From the NCBI GenBank assembly GCA_002293365.1, contig DBDD01000090.1, positions 1 through 5,043 on the forward strand: 5,043 nt of DNA, in the 5' to 3' direction. Below the pieces are notes generated by a model that was given only the letters and a program-made list of their open reading frames with translations, was not told the origin of the DNA and searched no databases. The stretch comes from Christensenella sp. UBA941. GTDB taxonomy: Bacteria; Bacillota; Clostridia; Christensenellales; UBA941. This document shows, piece by piece, positions 1 to 4,114 of this stretch; the first letter of the stretch is position 1; each line of letters opens with the position of its first letter. The position numbers and the translations under genes are program-made.

Positions 1-497
1 GGGCCGGAAGCGGGCGCGATGTTCGGCGGCGCGTCATCGGAAGCGTCCTGAGCGTCTTCTGCGGCTTCGTCCGCATCGCCGTCGTCATCCCCAGCGGGCT
101 CGGCCGCGGATATATACGCTTCGTTCGCCGTTTCGTGTACGAAAATTTCGCCGCTCGCGCTCAGGGTATACAGGCGCTGTCCGCCGCCGTCATCTTGCAG
201 CTCGACGGTGTTGGCGATTGCGCCGTCTTCGCCGAACGTAAACTTTAGGGTTCTATAGTCCTCCGTCGTGCCAATGCCCGCGAGCGCGCCGTCCTCTAAG
301 GCGCGCAGTTCCTGTATAAACCGGAAGCCCGGCAAAGCGAGCGTCTGCTCGGCGTATACCTCGCCTTCCGGCTGAGGAGCGCCGCTTGCGCCTGGGGCTT
401 GTCCGTTTTGCACCGCCGGGGATTGGCACGCGGCGAAGACGAGGCACAACAGGGCTAAAACGAACGCGACGCGTCTATAAGACGAATATATTGACAT
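1..497 (-). CDS. Hypothetical lipoprotein with acidic low-complexity segment (C-terminus outside window)
   Basis: I do not recognise this protein. Reading the minus strand from ATG at 497-495 gives 165 codons with no stop before the window edge, so the C-terminus is missing. Residues 1-24 form a lipoprotein signal: basic RR at 8-9, a hydrophobic stretch at 10-23, and a lipobox ending VFAAC with Cys24 as the predicted lipidated residue. Phe at -3 is less usual than Leu. Residues 25-46 are a Gly/Pro/Ala/Gln linker. Residues 47-130 look like a beta-rich folded segment with short alternating strands (for example LKFTFGEDG and LYTLSASGEIFV), perhaps the first blade of a propeller, which is a guess. 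Residues 131-165 are very rich in Asp, Glu and Ala. An AAGGAG site at 509-514 lies 11 nt from the ATG. It is divergent from the SDR/transketolase/dhaKL cluster, so it is probably a separate unit. Existence as a gene is fairly sure; function is unknown. Confidence 0.8.
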   Translation of the reverse strand, partial: MSIYSSYRRVAFVLALLCLVFAACQSPAVQNGQAPGASGAPQPEGEVYAEQTLALPGFRFIQELRALEDGALAGIGTTEDYRTLKFTFGEDGAIANTVELQDDGGGQRLYTLSASGEIFVHETANEAYISAAEPAGDDDGDADEAAEDAQDASDDAPPNIAPASG

Positions 498-530
498 TAA
501 ATGGAGCGCTCCTTTTTAAATTCTATAGAC

Positions 531-539
531 ATTTTACCA
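531..539 (-). promoter_or_regulatory. Candidate extended -10 promoter for the lipoprotein gene
   Basis: On the minus strand this reads TGGTAAAAT, a TGn extended -10 followed by a TAAAAT hexamer, about 35 nt upstream of the lipoprotein ATG. No good -35 hexamer stands 16-18 nt further upstream; the best placed is CTCAAG. An extended -10 can work without one. The call rests only on this match and on its position between two divergent genes. Confidence 0.35.
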
Positions 540-636
540 CAATATATCGAATGCTTGAGAGAAAAAATGTACAGCTGGTGATTTAATTATTTTTTATTTT
601 TACTGCGAGAGGGTAAACGAAAAGCGAGAAATCGAG

Positions 637-641
637 AGGAG
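637..641 (+). promoter_or_regulatory. Ribosome binding site of the SDR remnant
   Basis: AGGAG lies 9 nt before the ATG at 651. A competing ATG at 647 overlaps it (ATGTATG) but opens only a six-codon frame that ends at 667. The frame from 651 gives the SDR nucleotide-binding motif, so 651 is the real start. Confidence 0.6.
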
Positions 642-650
642 CACTTATGT

Positions 651-1001
651 ATGTCCGAAACATTTAGCGGGAAAGTCGCCCTTGTAACGGGAGGAAGCTC
701 AGGGATAGGCAGGGCAGAGGCTATTGCTTTTGGCAAAGAAATAAAGATTATGAGCAAGCAAGGCGGCGGCGTGATCGTCAATACCTCGTCCACAAACGGT
801 TTGGTGGGCTGTACGCGCGGAGCGGGATATATGGCCTGCAAGCATGCCATTGTCGGCATGACAAAGTGCGCGGCGCTGGAAAACGCCAGAAAGAACATCC
901 GCGTAAACTGCGTATGCCCGGGATGTATAGATACGCCGATGAATCCCGCGGATAACGGCTTGGAAGCCGTGTCGGACATCCGCGATACCGATATGCCGCC
1001 G
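651..1001 (+). pseudogene. Short-chain dehydrogenase/reductase (SDR) remnant, middle and C-terminus lost
   Basis: The start encodes a classical SDR N-terminus: GKVALVTGGSSGIGRAEAIAF, with the TGxxxGxG dinucleotide-binding motif at residues 13-20. At about 732-750 the sequence jumps, still in frame, to the region just before the catalytic serine (GGGVIVNTSS). Roughly 90-100 residues are missing compared with the usual 250-residue family, including the residues that set NAD/NADP preference and the NNAG motif. The catalytic Ser (786-791), Tyr (828-830) and Lys (840-842, YMACK) remain, as does the RVNCVCPGCIDTPM segment that follows them in the family. Around 993-1017 the frame passes into transketolase sequence, so the C-terminal part with the oligomerisation strand is gone as well. 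By position next to transketolase and dhaKL the intact enzyme probably oxidised a polyol or sugar to a ketose; that is inference. It cannot be a working dehydrogenase as written. Confidence 0.85.
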
Positions 1002-1804
1002 TTTGTCATATCGATGAACGCGGTACGCATGTGCTATGCGCTATGGACGCGCGTTATGCGTTATGATCCCGATCATCCCCAGTGGATGGGCCGGGATTTG
1101 GCGGCTTTGGTAAACGAGCCGGGGTTTACGCTTGCGGATAACTATACATATGTTATACTCTATGACGGAGATCTTCAGGAGGGCATAAGCCATGAGGCCG
1201 CGACCCTTGCAGGCTATATGAAGCTTGGAAAGCTCATATGCCTGTACAACAACAACTCGGAGACGGCGTTTAGAGAAGCCGGCCGCCGAAACCGTCGACT
1301 GCTGGCGGTATATTCTTTCGGGGCAAAGAGGGCCGGTAGCGCTTATACTTAGCAAAAACCCGCTGCCGGCCATTACCGGCCAAAGGAGCGTCCAATGCGA
1401 GGACGCGTCGAAAGGGGCATACGTACTCTGCGAAAGCCGGAATGGTTTCCAGGCATAATCATAGCCACCGGCTCCGAGGTATCGGCATGTAGGGAAGCTT
1501 GCGATATTATTGAAAGAAGCAACATTGGCGTCCGACTAGTAAATATGCCCAGCTGGGAGTTGTTCGAGGAGCAAAGCGAGACGTATCGAAACAAGATATT
1601 GCCGATACACTGCCGGATCAGGGTATCGGTAGAGGCTGGCTGCTCCATGGGTTGGGAAAGGTATACCGGCTGTCAAGGCGTCAACATGGCAATCGACAGA
1701 TTTGGCCTGTCGGCGCCCGAGCGCGAGCTTTTGTCCTTTTTTGGGTTTGACCCCTATAGCATGCGCAAGCGGTGGAAAAAGCCGTCAAGCAAAATAAAAC
1801 ATAG
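1002..1804 (+). pseudogene. Transketolase remnant with large internal deletions and two frameshifts
   Basis: Transketolase is a thiamine diphosphate enzyme of about 650 residues that moves C2 units between sugars. Pieces appear here in the right order. First come the N-terminal part (YALWTRVMRYDPDHPQW, about 1032-1090), then, after an in-frame loss near 1092-1100 of about 75-80 residues, the segment GFTLADNYTYVI...DGDLQEGISHEAA. The thiamine-binding GDG is altered: Tyr (1161-1163) stands where Gly is expected. Near 1262-1278 about 400 residues are lost and the frame shifts. The C-terminal domain follows as ETVDCWRYILSG, RGPVALILSK and KGAYVLCE (frame of 1270), then, after an apparent one-base loss near 1432-1437, PEWFPGIIIATGSEVS, MPSWELFEEQ, VEAGCSMGWERY and IDRFG. 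A second apparent one-base loss near 1764-1771 changes the tail. Restoring it gives AVEKAVKQNKT and a TAG at 1802-1804, the likely original stop. The pyrimidine-binding domain is entirely absent, so this is not functional. Confidence 0.9.
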
Positions 1805-1813
1805 AAGGGTGAT
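1803..1813 (+). promoter_or_regulatory. Ribosome binding site of dhaK
   Basis: AGAAGGGTGAT resembles the extended Bacillota Shine-Dalgarno (AAGGAGGTGAT) with two bases missing. Its AGAAGGG core ends 7 nt before the GTG at 1817. It supports this GTG as start, although the next in-frame Met is only at residue 87, so there is little competition. Confidence 0.65.
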
Positions 1814-1816
1814 ACT

Positions 1817-2827
1817 GTGAAAAAGTTTATCAACGCGGCGAAGGACTATGTTCCGGAGTATCTGGAGGGCATCATACTGGCCCACGGCGACAGATTGGCG
1901 CTTGCCGAAGACAACGGCAGGGCTTTGGTCAGAAGGAACCCCGTACCGGGAAAAGTGGCTATCGTGACCGGCGGCGGTTCAGGGCATCTCCCCTTGTTTT
2001 TGGGGTATGTGGGGGACGGTCTGGCGGATGCTTGCGCCGTTGGCAACGTTTTTGCCTCGCCGAGTTACATATCCATGGTTTCCGCGGCAAAAGCGGTGGA
2101 AAGCGGCGCGGGCGTTTTGTATCTGTTCGGCAATTATGGCGGGGACAGAATGAATTTCGACATGGCGGCGGAGGAGCTGAATTCCGAAGGCGTTGAGACT
2201 TGTCAGGTCTGGTGTACGGACGACGTGGCGTCCGCGCCAAAGGAAAAAAGCGAAAACCGCAGAGGAGTCGCCGGTATTGTATTCGTCTATAAGGCGGCGG
2301 GCGCGGCGGCGGCTAGGATGCTCCCTCTTGCGGAGGTTGTCCGGATAGCGAAAAAGGCGAACGCCCATACCAGGAGCATGGGCGTGTCCATGTCGGCATG
2401 TACGCTGCCTGAAATAGGGAAGCCGTCTTTCACCATTGATGAAGGCGAGATGGAAGTAGGCATGGGCATACACGGCGAGCCAGGTGTGACTAGAGGAAAA
2501 ATAATGCCGGCCGACGAAGTTGCGGAAATCTTGGTATCCAACATTACTAAGGACATGGAGTATCCGAGCGGCAGCCGCGTGGCGGTTCTGATCAATTTGC
2601 TTGGAGGCACATGTCTGGAGGAAGGCTATATTGTGTACCGGAAGATCCATAGTCTGCTCCTTGCCCTAGGGATAGAACCCGTAGGAGTGCGGGTCGGTGA
2701 ATACAGTACATCCATGGAGATGGCCGGAGTATCGCTTTCTATGATGCTGCTGGACGACGAGTTGGAGTCCTTGCTGTTCGACGCCGCCTCCACGCCCTTT
2801 GTGGTTTTTGAGCAGAATAGAGGGTAG
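1817..2827 (+). CDS. dhaK: Dihydroxyacetone kinase, ketose-binding subunit DhaK
   Basis: DhaK binds a short ketose (dihydroxyacetone in the classical case) covalently through a histidine while DhaL supplies the phosphoryl group; the complex is cytoplasmic. The 336 residues are close to the usual length. Landmarks: GGGSGH at 52-57, SP at 81-82, GNYGGD at 105-110, NFDMAAE at 113-119, DDVA at 135-138, RRGVAG at 148-153, a Gly/Ala helix at 161-166, GIHGEPG at 217-223, GEYSTSMEMAG at 294-304 and LDDEL at 312-316. His57, Asp110 and His219 match E. coli His56, Asp109 and the covalent His218, so the active site looks complete. Leu58 follows GGGSGH where E. coli has Glu, a trait I associate with DhaK relatives outside the classical glycerol pathway, some of which act on tetruloses. 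The start is GTG, 12 nt after the presumed original transketolase stop. dhaL begins 4 nt after this gene's stop. No dhaM follows, so whether ATP or a PTS protein is the donor is open. Confidence 0.93.
   Translation: MKKFINAAKDYVPEYLEGIILAHGDRLALAEDNGRALVRRNPVPGKVAIVTGGGSGHLPLFLGYVGDGLADACAVGNVFASPSYISMVSAAKAVESGAGVLYLFGNYGGDRMNFDMAAEELNSEGVETCQVWCTDDVASAPKEKSENRRGVAGIVFVYKAAGAAAARMLPLAEVVRIAKKANAHTRSMGVSMSACTLPEIGKPSFTIDEGEMEVGMGIHGEPGVTRGKIMPADEVAEILVSNITKDMEYPSGSRVAVLINLLGGTCLEEGYIVYRKIHSLLLALGIEPVGVRVGEYSTSMEMAGVSLSMMLLDDELESLLFDAASTPFVVFEQNRG
2819..2824 (+). promoter_or_regulatory. Ribosome binding site fixing the dhaL start
   Basis: AGAGGG at the very end of dhaK lies 7 nt before the ATG at 2832. 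The frame also opens with an ATG at 2799 inside dhaK, but that adds 11 residues (MWFLSRIEGRV) with no family match and no site at a proper distance. DhaL proteins usually begin close to the 2832 start. Confidence 0.65.
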
Positions 2828-2831
2828 AGTC

Positions 2832-3476
2832 ATGTACAATTCTGAAACCGTAAAAAGAACGCTTCGCAGTATCGCGGGAATCATTGCCGAGAATAGCGCT
2901 TTTCTCAGCGAGCTGGACGCCGCAATGGGCGACGGGGATTTGGGAATACATATGTATCGGGGCTTTGAAAAATCCTGCGATTTGGTGGAAAATCTGGACG
3001 AATCGCCTGGAAAGCTCCTGAATCGGGCGGGCGCATGCTTTATTGAAGAAGCGCCTTCTACGCTGGGCACCCTTATGGGCTTGTTCATTCGAGCAATGGG
3101 GCTGGAGCTTGGAGACAAGGCGAACTTTAGCTTTGAGGATTTTCTCAATATGGCCAAGCGCGGCTATAACGAGATAATCAAAAGAGGCAAAGCCGCTCCG
3201 GGCGATAAAACCATACTGGATAGCTTGCACCCGGCCATTGAGGCCATGCAGGAAGCGTTTAGCCAAGGCGCTCCCCCAAAGCAGTGTATCGCCTTGGGCT
3301 ACGAAGCGTCAAAAGACGGCCTGGCATATAGTACCGGCCTAAAGGCTATTCACGGTCGCCCCGCATATTTTGCGGAAAAGACTATCGGTATGCAGGACGG
3401 CGGAGCCACTGTTGGTATGCTGCTTATGGAAGGTTTGAACGAAGTGGCTGCCATAGAAGGCTGCGATATTGAGTGA
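2832..3476 (+). CDS. dhaL: Dihydroxyacetone kinase, nucleotide-binding subunit DhaL
   Basis: DhaL is the all-helical ADP/ATP-binding partner of DhaK. The 214 residues match the family's usual length of about 210. Residues 28-38 read LDAAMGDGDLG; Asp29, Asp34 and Asp36 correspond to the magnesium-nucleotide ligands Asp30, Asp35 and Asp37 of E. coli DhaL. Leu37 replaces the His of the usual GDGDHG. Other family marks are MYRGF (41-45), APSTLGTLMG in the nucleotide loop (74-83), GDKTILDSLHPA (124-135), and GRPAYF with QDGGAT near the C-terminus (175-180 and 188-193). In PTS-type systems bound ADP stays as a cofactor and is recharged by DhaM; in ATP-type kinases the K and L domains are usually fused. 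Here they are separate with no dhaM in view, so the phosphate source is unresolved. Spacing of 4 nt after dhaK implies co-transcription and probably coupled translation. The gene appears intact. Confidence 0.93.
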   Translation: MYNSETVKRTLRSIAGIIAENSAFLSELDAAMGDGDLGIHMYRGFEKSCDLVENLDESPGKLLNRAGACFIEEAPSTLGTLMGLFIRAMGLELGDKANFSFEDFLNMAKRGYNEIIKRGKAAPGDKTILDSLHPAIEAMQEAFSQGAPPKQCIALGYEASKDGLAYSTGLKAIHGRPAYFAEKTIGMQDGGATVGMLLMEGLNEVAAIEGCDIE

Positions 3477-3508
3477 GAAATATCACTTAACGCACAAACG
3501 AAACGTGA

Positions 3509-3720
3509 ACCGCTATATCGCCGTCCTTTGATGAAACCAATGAAAAATTAAACACGAACACCCAACAGGCTGCGCCCGCGGCCGCCGCTTCTGACGCAAA
3601 CGGCGACGGCGAAATATTCGTAGCGCGGTCCTTGCCGGCGAGCCGTTTGACTGGAATGTACCAGTCGGCTACGAGGTGGTCAATGCGGCAAACGTCGCGA
3701 ATTACCCCGGCATGTTCTAA
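3509..3720 (+). pseudogene. Probable remnant of a sugar ABC transporter substrate-binding protein
   Basis: No intact gene follows dhaL. In the frame of 3628-3720 the sequence ends with VLAGEPFDWNVPVGYEVVN and NAANVANYPGMF before TAA at 3718-3720. This resembles the last strand and tail of periplasmic/lipoprotein sugar-binding proteins of the ribose-binding type, where a phrase like VPVxLVTxDNVxxY closes the protein. Upstream, in another frame (3509 to about 3630), is a stretch rich in Thr, Gln, Ala and Asp (NTNTQQAAPAAAASD) like the linker just after a lipoprotein cysteine. If both belong to one gene, the signal peptide and nearly the whole binding fold are gone. A sugar importer would fit the catabolic neighbours. 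The assignment rests on short stretches and is uncertain; the N-terminal half could be unrelated. Confidence 0.4.
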
Positions 3721-3774
3721 GCTTGATTTTATAAGCGGGGCTGTATCAAAGTAAAATCTATCATATTAAAGGCT

Positions 3775-3818
3775 CGAACCCCTTGCTCTGCGTTTTGGCA
3801 AGGGGTTCGTTTATATTT
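3775..3818 (+). terminator. Rho-independent terminator after the dhaKL cluster
   Basis: A perfect 12-bp stem (3775-3786 CGAACCCCTTGC with 3798-3809) with an 11-nt loop is followed by TTTATATTT. It lies about 55 nt after the last stop of the cluster and before the separate regulatory region of the next gene, which is where an operon terminator is expected. Confidence 0.85.
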
Positions 3819-3921
3819 GACCAGGTCATCGCTTTCGTTTCAAGCGGACAGCTTTTCATGCAACAGCAAGGAAGCCCTTTCCTTTTCTCCGGGCACTCAA
3901 TTTATAATAATGTAATAATAT

Positions 3922-3954
3922 GGTGATATCATATTACGTTATAATCATATCACC
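3922..3954 (+). repeat. Inverted repeat GGTGATAT / ATATCACC, possible operator
   Basis: GGTGATAT (3922-3929) and ATATCACC (3947-3954) are perfect 8-bp inverted arms separated by 17 nt. A second, overlapping inverted relation joins the AT-rich sequence about 3906-3921 with CATATTACGTTAT (3930-3942), with one mismatch and one bulge. One perfect TATAAT lies just upstream at 3903-3908 and another inside at 3940-3945. This arrangement fits a repressor operator over a promoter, but AT-rich sequence makes such symmetry easier to get by chance. Confidence 0.4.
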
Positions 3955-3977
3955 CGGTCGGGCGAGCACAATTATGT

Positions 3978-4001
3978 TGACGGATTCGTGGCGAATTGTC
4001 A
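3978..4001 (+). repeat. Imperfect hairpin TGAC..ATTCG / CGAAT..GTCA
   Basis: TGAC (3978-3981) pairs with GTCA (3998-4001), and ATTCG (3984-3988) with CGAAT (3992-3996), around a TGG centre, with GG opposite T as an internal bulge. No T-run follows, so it is not a terminator. It may be an operator or part of a structured leader. Confidence 0.4.
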
Positions 4002-4011
4002 CGGACAAATC

Positions 4012-4094
4012 AATATGTCATGGTTCATGGCGTTGATTTTGCTGTATGATATAACCAAGGGGATGCCCTGTGATGGCATGAACTATGACATATT
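4012..4094 (+). repeat. Long inverted repeat (17-bp arms) upstream of the exported-protein gene
   Basis: AATATGTCATGGTTCAT (4012-4028) and ATGAACTATGACATATT (4078-4094) are inverted copies with one difference, which would be a G-U pair in RNA; one further G-C pair (4029/4077) extends the stem. The 49-nt interior holds a -10-like TATGAT (4045-4050) and a small ATGCC/GGCAT hairpin (4063-4067 with 4075-4079) whose right arm overlaps the long right arm, so the two structures exclude each other. The right arm ends 6 nt before the AGGAGG site. It could be a leader stem, a pair of operators flanking a promoter, or a tiny mobile-element relic. No target-site duplication is seen at its ends. Confidence 0.6.
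4045..4050 (+). promoter_or_regulatory. Candidate -10 element of the exported-protein gene
   Basis: TATGAT matches five of six -10 consensus bases and would start transcription near 4057, giving a leader of about 58 nt. The -35 side is poor: TTCATG at 15 nt spacing is the best available. It lies between the arms of the 4012-4094 inverted repeat. This is a weak call. Confidence 0.3.
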
Positions 4095-4100
4095 TTGGCT

Positions 4101-4106
4101 AGGAGG
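4101..4106 (+). promoter_or_regulatory. Ribosome binding site of the exported-protein gene
   Basis: A perfect AGGAGG stands 8 nt before the ATG at 4115. An earlier ATG at 4108 is only 1 nt from the site and opens an eleven-codon dead end, so 4115 is the start. Confidence 0.8.
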
Positions 4107-4114
4107 AATGTATC

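Larger units (their letters stand above)
3819..4114 (+). other. Non-coding upstream region of the exported-protein gene
   Basis: I see no gene in these 296 bases on either strand. The region contains several palindromes: TGACC-A-GGTCA at 3818-3828, a weak AAGGAA/TTCCTT hairpin at 3868-3884, an AT-rich inverted repeat at 3922-3954, an imperfect hairpin at 3978-4001 and a 17-bp inverted repeat at 4012-4094. Two perfect TATAAT hexamers occur (3903-3908 and 3940-3945), but neither has a recognisable -35 partner at 16-18 nt. A TTGACG at 3977-3982 has no -10 partner. The content suggests regulation of the gene at 4115; no specific regulator or known riboswitch class is recognised. Confidence 0.6.

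Noticed and set aside
503..512. Perfect 10-bp palindrome GGAGCGCTCC
   Set aside because: It covers the lipoprotein's ribosome binding region and has no loop; one such palindrome by itself does not support an operator.
647..667. Six-codon leader frame overlapping the SDR start (ATGTATG)
   Set aside because: It is too short and has no composition suggestive of attenuation; the overlap is most simply a chance ATG before the real start.
1002..1804. A natural two-subunit transketolase (separate N- and C-terminal genes)
   Set aside because: Split transketolases keep all domains between the two genes. Here the pyrimidine-binding domain and much of the N-terminal domain are missing, the GDG motif is changed, and the C-terminal part changes frame twice.
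1817..1820. GTGA overlap of the upstream stop with the dhaK start as evidence of translational coupling
   Set aside because: The TGA belongs to the shifted transketolase frame; the likely original stop is TAG at 1802-1804, so the overlap is a product of decay.
1979..2650. 223-codon open frame on the minus strand opposite dhaK
   Set aside because: It lies wholly antisense to an intact dhaK, has no ribosome binding site or family motif, and its His/Arg-rich composition is what the complement of this coding frame gives.
2799..2831. Longer dhaL with 11 extra N-terminal residues
   Set aside because: It starts inside dhaK, lacks a ribosome binding site at the right distance, and adds residues outside the family's normal N-terminus.
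3868..3884. AAGGAA/TTCCTT hairpin followed by TTCTCC as a second terminator
   Set aside because: The stem is only 6 bp and AT-rich, the T-run is short and broken, and a strong terminator already lies 60 nt upstream.
3977..3982. TTGACG as a -35 element
   Set aside because: No -10-like hexamer occurs 16-18 nt downstream (the sequence there is around CACGGA), and the bases are part of the 3978-4001 hairpin.
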